The notes under the pieces were generated by a model that saw only the letters and a list, made by a program, of their open reading frames with translations, made no database searches and had not been told where the DNA came from. A stretch of 64,000 nucleotides of DNA from Pseudomonas anatoliensis (lineage in GTDB: Bacteria > Pseudomonadota > Gammaproteobacteria > Pseudomonadales > Pseudomonadaceae), in the NCBI RefSeq assembly GCF_017976235.1, contig NZ_JACVHC010000005.1, positions 496,001 through 560,000 of the forward strand. The letters are read 5' to 3'. Below are positions 53,098 to 62,240 of the stretch, piece after piece. Numbering within the stretch: the stretch's first letter is position 1; each line of letters begins with the position of its first letter. The position numbers were made by a program, and so were the translations under genes.

Positions 53098-53124
53098 TCA
53101 GGCGTTGATCCGGCGTTAATCGCC

Positions 53125-54348
53125 CTAGCCCTTGATCAGACTGCGCTCCATGCCTGATTTCCACTGTTCGATCATCGCCGCCCCCACTTCAGCGAATGGC
53201 TGATGAGTTCGCATGTGGTCAGCCATTTCGTCCATTGCCAACTGCATGCCCTGAACCACCTGTTGCAGCAGCTCGTTGCAGCGTCCTTCTGTAAGGTTGC
53301 ACGCCGTGCGACCAAAACGCATAAGCACCTTGTTTTTAGGCCAGGCTTTTGATCCCCCCAGCAGCAAGGCCAAGCTGTCATTCTTGATGTATACCGATGT
53401 AGTGATGATGTCGTACGCCGGGGCGAGCCGGATTGAAGCCTGCGCGCCGCAATTGTTATACAGCACACCGAAGTTTTTCAGGTGCGCATCGCCATTTTTC
53501 AGCCCCGCCGACAACGCCACTATCTTGAAAAAAGCTTCCAGTGCCTGGCTCAACAGCGCCGGCGAAACATAGGCCTTGATCTGCCGGGCAGCGCCTTCGT
53601 AAGAACCATCGTACTTGGCTTTCGAAGCCCAGCCGTTGAGCACGCAGAAATCTTCAAAACCCAGATAGCCACGATCACTCAGGTCAAAACGCTCCACCAC
53701 CAAAAATTTGCCCCGCTCACTCAGTTCAAATTTTGGCACTTCAAGCCCGCTCAGCGCTGCAGCGCGCATACAGAAATACTCGTTGGTTGCCAGTTCAGGA
53801 AACTCTTCGGGGCGGAAGGCTTTGACCAGATGCGTGGAGCCCCGGTGAGTCAGCCGATCAACAGCGGCTGCGCTGTCGCGAACCAGGACTTTAGGCTGCA
53901 CGCCTGAGACGCCAGAATATTGGCCGTACGTTTGCAACAAGTCCTCGAACAAACCTTGCGCACCGTCGTGCACCAGAAGATCTGCCAGCGCAGTTTCAGG
54001 CTGACGATCTACTGTCGACTTACTGGAAATCGCTAGCCGTCCAAGCTGATGCGGCCCCACGATCGCGAGCAAGGAAAAATCGTCGAAGCCACGAACCGCT
54101 TTGCTGAAGCGCCGGACCAGTTCATCGCGCAGCGCCCCTTCCGGCAGATTCATCTCGAAAACAGGATGAATGCCGCGCTCCCAGCCGTAGCTTTCCAGAC
54201 GGGTCGGCATGGTCAGCGAAACTGCATTTTGATCGGTGATGTCCTCGCGATAGCCGAACACGCTATCCATGCCGGCCTGCCCCCTACCGAGCGTCCCGAC
54301 TGACCTATCGGCAACGGTAATTTGTAATCGATCTGTCGAATCAGTCAT
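53125..54348 (-). CDS. hipA: HipA-family serine/threonine kinase toxin
   Basis: Toxin kinase of 407 residues; E. coli HipA inactivates glutamyl-tRNA synthetase and causes persistence. Visible sites are the glycine-rich loop SGVSGVQPK at 145-153 with the regulatory Ser, the catalytic loop GDAHLKNFG at 286-294 (D287) and the metal-binding AYDIITT at 311-317 (D313). It overlaps hipB by eight bases. All key residues are present, so it looks active. Confidence 0.9.
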   Translation of the reverse strand: MTDSTDRLQITVADRSVGTLGRGQAGMDSVFGYREDITDQNAVSLTMPTRLESYGWERGIHPVFEMNLPEGALRDELVRRFSKAVRGFDDFSLLAIVGPHQLGRLAISSKSTVDRQPETALADLLVHDGAQGLFEDLLQTYGQYSGVSGVQPKVLVRDSAAAVDRLTHRGSTHLVKAFRPEEFPELATNEYFCMRAAALSGLEVPKFELSERGKFLVVERFDLSDRGYLGFEDFCVLNGWASKAKYDGSYEGAARQIKAYVSPALLSQALEAFFKIVALSAGLKNGDAHLKNFGVLYNNCGAQASIRLAPAYDIITTSVYIKNDSLALLLGGSKAWPKNKVLMRFGRTACNLTEGRCNELLQQVVQGMQLAMDEMADHMRTHQPFAEVGAAMIEQWKSGMERSLIKG

Positions 54349-54589
54349 GGAAATTTACCCTTTGCAACGAGTCGAGCGTGGGGCGCTGCGCTTGCAGAGG
54401 TACCGCCTTCAGCTCATAGCCGAAACCATTGAGGATCGCCTCGACCTTGCGTAGACCGATTTCAGAGACCGTATTGTTTTCAATCCCCGAGATCGTAGAG
54501 CGGCTCATTCCATACCGTTGCGCCAGCGCCTGCTGCGAGAGCTTGTGTGCTTTACGCAGGGTTCTAATTAATTCGCCAAGCTCTTCCAT
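54341..54589 (-). CDS. hipB: HipB-family antitoxin/repressor
   Basis: Small Xre-type DNA-binding antitoxin, 82 residues. The helix-turn-helix is SQQALAQRYGMSRSTISGIE, residues 19-38, followed by a helix and a short C-terminal tail of the HipB kind. The first gene of the hipBA operon; inverted repeats upstream (54637-54660) are probable autoregulatory operators. Confidence 0.9.
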   Translation of the reverse strand: MEELGELIRTLRKAHKLSQQALAQRYGMSRSTISGIENNTVSEIGLRKVEAILNGFGYELKAVPLQAQRPTLDSLQRVNFHD

Positions 54590-54636
54590 TGTTTATTCCT
54601 GCATTATTTACGATGCAATAAAGCTAAACAGGCATT

Positions 54637-54660
54637 ATATGCATCGCATTCAATGCATAT
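54637..54660. promoter_or_regulatory. Inverted repeat upstream of hipBA
   Basis: ATATGCAT (54637-54644) and ATGCATAT (54653-54660) around CGCATTCA; a weaker TGCAT/ATGCA pair is at 54600-54617. Location 11-71 bases before hipB fits HipB operators. Confidence 0.55.
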
Positions 54661-54703
54661 TCAGAAAGAGTTTAGCTTAGATGAGACGTTATGGGCGGAG
54701 GGC

Positions 54704-56092
54704 TTATCGGCTGCTGACAAACCCGAGCTCAAACACAGTACCCGTCGCATCACTGCTCACCCGCACCTGCCCACCATGCAATTGCATGATCGACTGCACG
54801 ATCGCCAGACCTAACCCGCCGGAATCACCCGGTTCAGCGCGGGCCGGGTCGACGCGGTAGAAGCGGTCGAACAGTTTGCCCAGATGTTCAGGCGCGATGG
54901 CCGGGCCGTAGTTGTTCACCTGCAACCAGCACATGTCCGGCTCATCGCGCTGGCGCAAGCTGATGACCGAGCCGACGTCAGCGTGGCGCACCGCGTTGGC
55001 CAACAGGTTGCCGAGGGCGCGTTGCAGCAGTTGCTGGTCGGCAAACAATTGCCCACTGAAGGTGTTTCTCAAGTGAATTCCACGATCGTCGGCCAAGGCT
55101 TCGAAGTAATCACACAGCTCATCGCCGATGTCAGCCAGATTCAGCGTGCGCAAATCGAGCGCACGCTCCGCCTGTTCGGCACGGGCGAGAAACATCAGAT
55201 TTTCCGCCATGCGTTTGAGCCGTTCGAACTCCTCCATATTCGAGGCCAGCACTTCCTGATACTCCGCCGTGCTGCGCGGGTGGTTCAACGCCTGGCCATT
55301 GCTGGCGAGCAAGGTGTGCAGCGGTGTGCGGATTTCGTGAGCGAGGTCCGCGGAGAACTGCGACAGGCGCTGGAAGCTGTCCTCCAGCCGCGCGAGCATG
55401 CCGTTCAGCGCGTTTACCGGCTCAAGCAGTTCCGCAGGCGTGCCGGCGGCAGGCAAGCGCTGATCGAGACTACGCAGGTCAATGCCGCGCATTGCTTCGC
55501 TCAATTGTCGTAACGGTTTGAGGCCACGGCGCAGCAGCAACAGTCCCAACGCAAACGCCAGCAATGCACCCAGCCCAATCGCGACGTACAGCCGCATCCG
55601 GTAACTGGCGAGCATCTGCTCGCGTTCGTTTAACACTTTGCCGGCAATCACGGTCAGCGATTCGCCGCTCGGCCCCTGAGCTTCGCCGGACAGCAGCGCC
55701 ACTTCGGCACCGTCGGGCGCCTGCCAGGTCATCACGTCGCGACGTTGCGGCTGCTGATCCCGCGCGATTGAGTTCAGCGCTGGAAGCGTTCGCTGGCGCG
55801 GGTTAATCGCGATCACATTTGATCCATCCGCGCGGCGCACCAGCAGCAAACTGTCGAGATTGCCGAGCATGTTCTGATACAGCCGCGGCCGCGCCTGCAA
55901 GGCGTCGAGGCTGTCGCTGTCGGCGAGCAAGGCGCGCACCTGTTCCAGTCGGCCGAGCAATGCCAAGTCATCGCGGTAGGCGATTTCTGCGGCGAGCGAG
56001 CGGTAGAGAAACACGCCAATTGCGCCCAGTACCAAAGCGCAGACCATCGCGAATGCCAGCGCCAGGCGCCAGGCAATCGACCTAGAGCGCAT
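54704..56092 (-). CDS. Heavy-metal/oxidative-type sensor histidine kinase
   Basis: Sensor kinase of 462 residues, CusS/HprS type. Two membrane segments (about 12-31 and 167-187) flank a periplasmic domain. HAMP precedes the H-box FSADLAHEIRTPLHTLLAS (H252) and the HATPase domain ending GDSGGLGLAIVQSIMQLHGG. It overlaps the response regulator by 11 bases. The neighbouring hiuH gene on the other side resembles the E. coli hiuH-hprRS arrangement, so it may sense oxidative or chlorine stress or copper. Confidence 0.9.
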   Translation of the reverse strand: MRSRSIAWRLALAFAMVCALVLGAIGVFLYRSLAAEIAYRDDLALLGRLEQVRALLADSDSLDALQARPRLYQNMLGNLDSLLLVRRADGSNVIAINPRQRTLPALNSIARDQQPQRRDVMTWQAPDGAEVALLSGEAQGPSGESLTVIAGKVLNEREQMLASYRMRLYVAIGLGALLAFALGLLLLRRGLKPLRQLSEAMRGIDLRSLDQRLPAAGTPAELLEPVNALNGMLARLEDSFQRLSQFSADLAHEIRTPLHTLLASNGQALNHPRSTAEYQEVLASNMEEFERLKRMAENLMFLARAEQAERALDLRTLNLADIGDELCDYFEALADDRGIHLRNTFSGQLFADQQLLQRALGNLLANAVRHADVGSVISLRQRDEPDMCWLQVNNYGPAIAPEHLGKLFDRFYRVDPARAEPGDSGGLGLAIVQSIMQLHGGQVRVSSDATGTVFELGFVSSR

Positions 56093-56762
56093 CGTCGGGC
56101 GCTTCCAGTTGATACCCGACGCCGCGCACGGTGTGAATCAGTTTCGGCATGAACGGGTCATCGACTTTCGAGCGCAAGCGTCGTACCGCGACTTCAACCA
56201 TGTTGGTGTCGCTGTCGAAATTCAGGTTCCACACCTGCGAGGCGATCAGTGTGCGCGACAACACTTCGCCCTGGCGGCTGGCGAGCAATTGCAGCAACGC
56301 GAATTCCTTGTTGGTCAGGGCGATGCGCTGGCCGCCACGACTGACACGACGGCGTAATACGTCGATCTCCAGATCGGCAATGCTGTACGACTCGGCCTCG
56401 CGCATTGGCCCGCGACGCAACAGGGTGCGTACGCGCGCGAGCAGTTCGGCGAAAGCGAAGGGTTTGAGCAAGTAGTCGTCGGCGCCGAGTTCGAGACCAC
56501 GCACGCGATCTTCAATGGCGTCCTTGGCGGTGAGGAACAGCACTGGGGTGGCGCCGCGCTGACGGATCAGTTGCAGCAATTGCCAGCCATTGAGGCCCGG
56601 CAGCATCACGTCGAGGATGATCAGGTCGTACTCCTGCTGCTCGATGAAATAGCGGCCATCGAGGCCATTGAGCGCCACATCCACGGCAAAACCCGACTCG
56701 CCCAGGCCTTTGGCGAGGAAATTCGCGGTTTTGGCTTCATCTTCTACGACCAGCAAACGCAT
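56082..56762 (-). CDS. OmpR-family response regulator, HprR/CusR-like
   Basis: Regulator of 226 residues: receiver with D51 in DLIILDVMLPGLNG and a C-terminal winged helix (RIALTNKEFALLQLLASR, ending HTVRGVGYQLE). It is the first gene of the two-component operon and is divergent from the hiuH operon. A perfect ATTACAA-AC-TTGTAAT palindrome lies in the gap and matches my memory of the HprR box. Confidence 0.9.
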   Translation of the reverse strand: MRLLVVEDEAKTANFLAKGLGESGFAVDVALNGLDGRYFIEQQEYDLIILDVMLPGLNGWQLLQLIRQRGATPVLFLTAKDAIEDRVRGLELGADDYLLKPFAFAELLARVRTLLRRGPMREAESYSIADLEIDVLRRRVSRGGQRIALTNKEFALLQLLASRQGEVLSRTLIASQVWNLNFDSDTNMVEVAVRRLRSKVDDPFMPKLIHTVRGVGYQLEAPDDAL

Positions 56763-56816
56763 GGCACACCTCGATTGTTCAGACGCACAGGCTAGGCGTC
56801 TTCGGCCGCGTTGCCC

Positions 56817-56832
56817 ATTACAAACTTGTAAT
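56817..56832. promoter_or_regulatory. Perfect HprR/CusR-type palindrome
   Basis: ATTACAA AC TTGTAAT is a perfect 7-2-7 inverted repeat between the regulator gene and the divergent heme-binding/HIU hydrolase operon. It is nearly identical to the CATTACAAAATTGTAATG box reported for E. coli HprR. Confidence 0.7.
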
Positions 56833-56897
56833 CCGACTGACGGAGTTCTGACGAAGACCGCCGGCTAAGGTGGCGACATTCAACCCGGAGCCTGTCC

Positions 56898-57383
56898 ATG
56901 ACCTTCAAATACCTCGTTGCGAGCCTGGCCCTCGGCGTCAGCGCCAGCGCTTTCGCTGCTGCTGAACTGCCGCGCCACGCTGACCTCGATCTGAAAACTG
57001 CGCGCCTGCTGGCCGACGCGGCGATGAGTAATTGCACCGGCACGGTGTCGGTGCTCGACCGGGGCGGAAACTTGCTGGTGACCCTGCGTGGCGACGGTGT
57101 CGGGCCACATAACACCGTCGCCAGCCAACGCAAGGCCTACACGGCGTTATCGACGAAAACCCCAACGCGCCTGTTCGCCGAGCGCGCCCGCAGCAATCCG
57201 GAAACCGCCAACCTCAACACCCTCGACGAATTGCTGTTGCTCGGCGGCGGCATTCCGCTATTCGCCGCTAATGAATTGGTCGGCGCCATGGGCGTGGCCG
57301 GTTCCGGCGGTGGCGAGCAAGACGAAATCTGTGCGACCCGGGCCGCCGACAAGGCCGGTCTGTCCATCACCCGTTCCCAATAA
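56898..57383 (+). CDS. Periplasmic GlcG/HbpS-family heme-binding protein
   Basis: A 161-residue protein with a signal peptide (LALGVSASAFA/AAELPRHA) and the GlcG/HbpS core (SVLDRGGNLLVTLRGDG, then GGGIPLFAANELVGAMGVAG). Relatives bind heme or iron and act as redox accessories. The hiuH gene follows at 11 bases, so the two form an operon, probably under the divergent two-component system. Confidence 0.85.
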   Translation: MTFKYLVASLALGVSASAFAAAELPRHADLDLKTARLLADAAMSNCTGTVSVLDRGGNLLVTLRGDGVGPHNTVASQRKAYTALSTKTPTRLFAERARSNPETANLNTLDELLLLGGGIPLFAANELVGAMGVAGSGGGEQDEICATRAADKAGLSITRSQ

Positions 57384-57394
57384 GGAGATTCATC

Positions 57395-57805
57395 ATGACA
57401 ACCCTGCGCATGACCTTCGCCGCCCTCGGCCTGAGTGCGTTTTCAAGCCTGGCGCTGGCCGCCGGCAACCCGCTGAGCGTGCACGTGCTCAACCTGGAAA
57501 ACGGCCTGCCGTCGCCCGGCATCAACGTGACGCTGGAGAAACACGTCGGTCAGAACTGGCAGCCGCTGGCCCAAGGCACCACCAATGAGCAAGGGCGCAT
57601 TGCCGAACTGTTCCCGGCCAAACAGCCTTTTGAAGCGGGCGAATACCGGGTGGTGTTCAAGACCGGCGAGTATTTCAAGAAGGTGAAACACGACACGTTC
57701 TTTCCGGAGATTCCGGTGATCTTTGAAGTGAAGCAGACCGATCAGCATTACCACATCCCGCTGCTGCTGAGCCCGTACGGCTTCTCGACCTATCGCGGTT
57801 CTTAA
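57395..57805 (+). CDS. hiuH: 5-hydroxyisourate hydrolase, periplasmic
   Basis: Transthyretin-related enzyme that hydrolyses 5-hydroxyisourate in uric acid breakdown. The 136-residue product has a signal peptide (about residues 1-22, ending SLALA/AGN), the LSVHVLNLENGLPSPGI start and the C-terminal YRGS motif essential for activity. The periplasmic location and the adjoining two-component system fit the E. coli HiuH-HprRS pattern, distinct from cytoplasmic uricase clusters. Confidence 0.92.
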   Translation: MTTLRMTFAALGLSAFSSLALAAGNPLSVHVLNLENGLPSPGINVTLEKHVGQNWQPLAQGTTNEQGRIAELFPAKQPFEAGEYRVVFKTGEYFKKVKHDTFFPEIPVIFEVKQTDQHYHIPLLLSPYGFSTYRGS

Positions 57806-57822
57806 GCCTTACACACAACAAC

Positions 57823-57912
57823 TGTAGGAGTGAGCCTGCTCGCGATAGCGGTTTATCAGTCACGCATTTGTTAACTGAAAGATTGTTTATCGCGAGCAGG
57901 CTCACTCCTACA
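57823..57912. repeat. Long hairpin, TGTAGGAGTGAGCCTGCTCGCGATA family
   Basis: TGTAGGAGTGAGCCTGCTCG and CGAGCAGGCTCACTCCTACA are parts of perfect 25-base inverted arms around a 40-base centre, between convergent hiuH and the Crp-type regulator. Confidence 0.85.
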
Positions 57913-57928
57913 TTGGATCTGCGTGAAC

Positions 57929-58609
57929 TCATTGGAGCATGGCCAGCGCTCGCAACCGTACGGCATCAAGGATCTCGATCTCGCCATACCCCAAGCCAAT
58001 AATCCCCTGCCCCTGCAAGTCCTTGAGGATCTGATTGGTGGTCTGCCGCGACAGCGACAGCATCGAGGCCAACTGCTCCTGCGGCAGTTGCAGCACCCGG
58101 CGGGGCGCGTCGATTTCGCCATAGCCTTCGGCGATCATCAGCAAGCGATGAGCCAGCCGCGCGGGGGCCGGCAGCAGGCTGAGCTGTTCGAGATTGATGA
58201 AAGTCAGGCGCAGTTTGTGGCTCATCAGCAACGCCAGATGCCGCCAGTACACTGGCTGTTCGTCGAGCAGTTTGAGCAGTGTCGCTTGCGGGATATTCAA
58301 CAGCGTGCACGGCCCGACCGCATAGGCATCATGGGTGCGCGGCTGACCATCGAACAGGCAGATTTCCCCAAACCAGTGCGGCGCTTCCACCAGGCTCAGT
58401 AACGCTTCCTTGCCCTGCTCGCTCACCGCGCCGATGCGCACGGCGCCATCGAGGACCGCGTAAAGACCGCAGGGCGGATCGCCGCGCTCGAACAAGCGCT
58501 GCCCCGCCGTCAGCCGCCGCTCCCGCGCAGCCGCCAGCAGACTATCCTGAAAGGACGCAGGTAAATGACTGAACCACTGCCCGGTCATCAGTTGTGAACG
58601 CTTATCCAT
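57929..58609 (-). CDS. Crp/Fnr-family regulator
   Basis: A 226-residue protein: cyclic-nucleotide-binding domain (about residues 10-130, with GDPPCGLYAVLDGAVRIG) and a C-terminal winged helix (QEQLASMLSLSRQTTNQILKDL). There are no N-terminal cysteines for an Fe-S cluster, so it is not FNR-like. The ligand and targets are unknown. It is divergent from the Mpo1-like gene 82 bases away. ATG 58609 is chosen. Confidence 0.88.
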   Translation of the reverse strand: MDKRSQLMTGQWFSHLPASFQDSLLAAARERRLTAGQRLFERGDPPCGLYAVLDGAVRIGAVSEQGKEALLSLVEAPHWFGEICLFDGQPRTHDAYAVGPCTLLNIPQATLLKLLDEQPVYWRHLALLMSHKLRLTFINLEQLSLLPAPARLAHRLLMIAEGYGEIDAPRRVLQLPQEQLASMLSLSRQTTNQILKDLQGQGIIGLGYGEIEILDAVRLRALAMLQ

Positions 58610-58691
58610 CAATACTCCTAACTGTCGCCTGCCTGACAGAGTAAGCGCCGATCCCGGCGCATGCTGCGATCACCCTACAGGAGGAACAACA

Positions 58692-59219
58692 ATGAAAAGC
58701 CTCGTCGATCATTTGAGCCAATACGCCGCTTACCACCGCGACCCACGCAACATTGCCAGCCACTTTATCGGTATTCCGCTGATCGTGGTGGCAGTGGCGG
58801 TTTTGTTGTCGCGGCCGGAATGGTCGCTGGGCGGGTTGTGGATATCTCCAGCCGTCCTGGTTGCGCTGGCCTCGGCGTGGTTTTACCTACGCCTGGAAGT
58901 GAAACTCGGCGTACTGATGACAGTGCTGATGGGGCTTTCCGTCTGGGCCGGACATGTCCTGGCGCAACAGAGCACCATGGTCTGGCTGAGCAGCGGTCTG
59001 GCGATGTTTGTGATTGGCTGGGTGATTCAGTTTGTCGGCCATCACTATGAAGGGCGCAAACCGGCGTTTGTCGATGACGTCAGCGGGCTGATTGTCGGGC
59101 CGTTGTTCGTGGTGGCGGAGCTGGCGTTCATGCTCGGGATGCGGCATGAGTTGAAAGAGCAGATCGAGGCGCGGGCGGGGGTTGTGCGGGTTAATCCGAA
59201 CAGCAAAGCGGCGGTTTAG
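58692..59219 (+). CDS. Mpo1-like membrane protein (DUF962)
   Basis: A 175-residue membrane protein with about four segments and the DUF962 signatures SQYAAYHRDPRNIASHFIG near the start and QFVGHHYEGRKPA in the middle. The yeast relative Mpo1 is an Fe(II) dioxygenase for 2-hydroxy fatty acids. A lipid-oxidation role is inferred from the family. ATG 58692 follows AGGAGG. Confidence 0.85.
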   Translation: MKSLVDHLSQYAAYHRDPRNIASHFIGIPLIVVAVAVLLSRPEWSLGGLWISPAVLVALASAWFYLRLEVKLGVLMTVLMGLSVWAGHVLAQQSTMVWLSSGLAMFVIGWVIQFVGHHYEGRKPAFVDDVSGLIVGPLFVVAELAFMLGMRHELKEQIEARAGVVRVNPNSKAAV

Positions 59220-59226
59220 GCCGCTT

Positions 59227-59316
59227 TAAAAGATCGCAGCCTGCGGCAGCTCCTACAGAATTTCGGTCGATGCCGACCCCCTGTAGGAGCTGCCGCAGGC
59301 TGCGATCTTTTGATCT
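59227..59316. repeat. REP hairpin between the Mpo1-like gene and cysA
   Basis: AAGATCGCAGCCTGCGGCAG and CTGCCGCAGGCTGCGATCTT in inverted orientation; the cysA stop codon falls at its edge. Confidence 0.85.
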
Positions 59317-60305
59317 TAAAGGCTGGCGACTTTCTGCCCGACCTTGGGTTTGAAGAACAACGTCTCACCTTTGGCCAAGCCAATCAGGCTGTCGTGATCC
59401 TTCACCACTTCGGCTTCGATCAAATCAGTCTGCCCCTCAACCTTCAACGTCACCCGCGTGGTCGCGCCCAGCGGCCGAATATCGCGTACCTCAGCCGCAT
59501 GGTGATCTTCCAGCTCATGCCTGGACAACGACACTTCGTGCGGACGGAACAGCACGTGATTGTCGTCGCTCAACAGCAAGCGGTTCGAGTCGCCGAGGAA
59601 GTGATAAACGAAATCACTGGCCGGGTTTTCGTAGACATCACCCGGCGAGCCGATCTGCTCGATCACACCCTTGTTCATCACCACGATACGGTCAGCGACT
59701 TCCATCGCTTCTTCCTGGTCGTGGGTCACAAACACCGAGGTCAGGTTGATGTCTTCGTGCAGACGCGCCAGCCAGCGGCGCAGCTCTTTACGCACCTTTG
59801 CGTCGAGGGCGCCGAACGGTTCGTCGAGCAGCAGCACTTTCGGCTCAACCGCCAAGGCACGGGCCAGAGCGATACGTTGGCGCTGACCACCGGACAGTTG
59901 CTCCGGGTAGCGATCCGACAGCCAGTCCAGTTGCACCATGTTCAACAACTCATGAACCTTGGTCGCGATCTGGCTTTCGCTCGGGCGCTGGTTTTTCGGC
60001 TTCATGCGCAGGCCAAAGGCGACGTTGTCGAACACGGTCATGTGGCGGAACAGCGCGTAGTGCTGGAACACAAAACCGACGTTGCGATCACGCACGTCGT
60101 GGCCGGACACGTCTTCACCGTGGAACACGATGTTGCCCTGATCCGGGGTTTCCAGACCGGCAATAATGCGCAGCAAGGTGGTTTTACCGCAGCCGGACGG
60201 GCCGAGCAGCGCCACCAGCTCGCCGCTGTGGATATCCAGGCTGATGTTGTCCAGCGCCTTGAACGCGTTGAAATTCTTGCTGACGTTACGCACTTCGATC
60301 GACAT
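59316..60305 (-). CDS. cysA: Sulfate/thiosulfate ABC importer, ATPase
   Basis: ATPase of 329 residues: Walker A GPSGCGKT, signature LSGGQRQRIALARAL, Walker B VLLLDEPFGALD, and a C-terminal TOBE-like domain after about residue 240. The last gene of cysT-cysW-cysA (3-base gap from cysW). Confidence 0.96.
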   Translation of the reverse strand: MSIEVRNVSKNFNAFKALDNISLDIHSGELVALLGPSGCGKTTLLRIIAGLETPDQGNIVFHGEDVSGHDVRDRNVGFVFQHYALFRHMTVFDNVAFGLRMKPKNQRPSESQIATKVHELLNMVQLDWLSDRYPEQLSGGQRQRIALARALAVEPKVLLLDEPFGALDAKVRKELRRWLARLHEDINLTSVFVTHDQEEAMEVADRIVVMNKGVIEQIGSPGDVYENPASDFVYHFLGDSNRLLLSDDNHVLFRPHEVSLSRHELEDHHAAEVRDIRPLGATTRVTLKVEGQTDLIEAEVVKDHDSLIGLAKGETLFFKPKVGQKVASL

Positions 60306-60308
60306 GAA

Positions 60309-61181
60309 TTATTCCTCCGCGGCGCTGGCGCGCAGGCGGTTGATACGGTTTTCGCTCCACTGCTTGAGCAGCAGGATGAAGAGCGCCAGGATCAGCAACA
60401 GGCTCGCCACGGCGAACGCGGCCACGTGGTTGTATTCGTTGTAGAGGATCTCGACGTGCAGCGGCAAGGTGTTGGTCACCCCGCGAATGTGCCCGGACAC
60501 CACCGACACCGCACCGAACTCACCCATGGCCCGCGCGGTACACAGCACCACGCCATAAATCAGGCCCCACTTGATGTTGGGCACGGTGACATGCCAGAAC
60601 ATCTGCCAGCCGTTGGCCCCGAGCAGACGCGCGGCTTCCTCTTCCTGAGTGCCTTGTTCCTGCATCAGCGGGATCAGCTCGCGAGCCACGAATGGCACGG
60701 TGACGAAAATCGTCGCTAACACAATGCCCGGCAGGGCGAAGACGATCTGGATGTCGTGATCCTGCAGCCACGGCCCGAAGAAGCCCTGGGCGCCGAACAT
60801 CAGTACGTAGACCAGACCGGCGATCACCGGCGACACCGAGAACGGCAGGTCGATCAGCGTCACCAGCATGCTCTTGCCGCGGAACGAGTACTTGCTCACG
60901 CACCATGCGGCGCTGACGCCGAACACAAGATTGAGCGGCACCGAAATCAGCACGGCGAACACGGTGAGCTTCAGTGCCGAGAGTGCATCCGGTTCAAAGA
61001 TCGCGGTGAAGAATGCGCCAAGGCCGTTCTTCAAACCCTGCGACACCACGATGAACAACGGCAGCAACAGAAACAGGAAAAAGATCAGCCAGCCAAGGCC
61101 AATCAGGATTCTGCGCGAAGTGGCACTGCCACGGCGTGCAGCGTTGGCCGAGGAAGCGGCCGCAATAGACGATTGGGACAT
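60309..61181 (-). CDS. cysW: Sulfate ABC importer permease CysW
   Basis: Inner-membrane permease of 290 residues with about six membrane segments and the EAA loop EEEAARLLGANGWQMFWHVTVPNI. The start is 12 bases after the cysT stop and its stop lies three bases before the cysA start. Confidence 0.95.
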   Translation of the reverse strand: MSQSSIAAASSANAARRGSATSRRILIGLGWLIFFLFLLLPLFIVVSQGLKNGLGAFFTAIFEPDALSALKLTVFAVLISVPLNLVFGVSAAWCVSKYSFRGKSMLVTLIDLPFSVSPVIAGLVYVLMFGAQGFFGPWLQDHDIQIVFALPGIVLATIFVTVPFVARELIPLMQEQGTQEEEAARLLGANGWQMFWHVTVPNIKWGLIYGVVLCTARAMGEFGAVSVVSGHIRGVTNTLPLHVEILYNEYNHVAAFAVASLLLILALFILLLKQWSENRINRLRASAAEE

Positions 61182-61193
61182 GTTCGCGCCTCC

Positions 61194-62012
61194 TTATGGG
61201 GTTTCGATGCGCCGCTGCAGCAAGTTGATCAGCAGCAACAGGACAAAGGAAACCACCAGCATCAGCACGCCGATGGCAGTGGCGCCGGTGTAATCGTATT
61301 GGTCGAGTTTGACCATGATCAGCAGCGGCAGGATCTCGGTTTTCATCGGCATGTTGCCGGCGATGAAAATCACCGAACCGTACTCGCCGACACCGCGAGC
61401 AAAAGCCAGGGCAAACCCGGTCAGCCAGGCGGGCAGCAATGCCGGCACCAGGATGTGACGGAACACCTGCCATGGTTTCGCGCCAAGGCACGCTGCGGCT
61501 TCTTCGACTTCACGGGGAATGTCGGCCAGCACCGGTTGCACCGTACGCACCACGAACGGCAGCGTCACAAAGGTCAGCGCGAGGGTGATACCCAGCGGGG
61601 TGTAGGCGATTTTGAAACCGAGATCGGCGGCGAACTGGCCGACCAGGCCGGCCGGCGCGTACAGCGCGGTCAGCGCGATACCAGCGACGGCTGTTGGCAA
61701 GGCGAACGGCAGATCGATCATCGCGTCGATGATCTTGCGCCCGGGGAAGGTGTAGCGCACCAGCACCCACGCCAGCAGCGTACCGATGATGCCGTTGATG
61801 ATCGCAGCGCACAGCGCGGTGCCGAAACTCAGCTTCAAGGCTGCCAGCACGCGGGGGGCGGAGATGATCGTCCAGAACTGTTCCCAAGTGAGCTGCGAGG
61901 CGTGGACGAACATCGCCGCCAGCGGGATAAGCACAATCAGACTGAGGTACACCAAGGTGTAACCCAGCGTCAGCCCGAAGCCGGGTATGACGGGGGAGAT
62001 ACGACGCGACAT
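61194..62012 (-). CDS. cysT: Sulfate ABC importer permease CysT
   Basis: Inner-membrane permease of 272 residues with the EAA loop REVEEAAACLGAKPWQVFRHILVPALLPA. First permease of the operon; a GAGGGGATTTATCCCC-type repeat separates it from sbp by 228 bases. Confidence 0.95.
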   Translation of the reverse strand: MSRRISPVIPGFGLTLGYTLVYLSLIVLIPLAAMFVHASQLTWEQFWTIISAPRVLAALKLSFGTALCAAIINGIIGTLLAWVLVRYTFPGRKIIDAMIDLPFALPTAVAGIALTALYAPAGLVGQFAADLGFKIAYTPLGITLALTFVTLPFVVRTVQPVLADIPREVEEAAACLGAKPWQVFRHILVPALLPAWLTGFALAFARGVGEYGSVIFIAGNMPMKTEILPLLIMVKLDQYDYTGATAIGVLMLVVSFVLLLLINLLQRRIETP

Positions 62013-62040
62013 AAAAGTCCCTGGTTAAAAACGCATCAAT

Positions 62041-62203
62041 GTGGGAGCGAACCCTGTGGTGAGGGGATTTATCCCCGATGGGCAGCGAAGCTGCCCCAAA
62101 ACCAGAAAATGCGGTGTTTCAAATACACCGCATACCAGGGTTTTGCGACTGCTTCGCAGCCGGTCGGGGATAAATCCCCTCACAACAAAAGCTCGCTCCC
62201 ACA
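62041..62203. repeat. Long hairpin, GAGGGGATTTATCCCCGATGG family, in the sbp-cysT gap
   Basis: GTGGTGAGGGGATTTATCCC and GGGGATAAATCCCCTCAC are near-perfect inverted arms, with outer arms GTGGGAGCGA and TCGCTCCCAC. A family relative is at 25544-25668. Confidence 0.85.
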
Positions 62204-62240
62204 TGTCATGTGCCCAAACATCAGGCTGGTTAGAGTGAGA

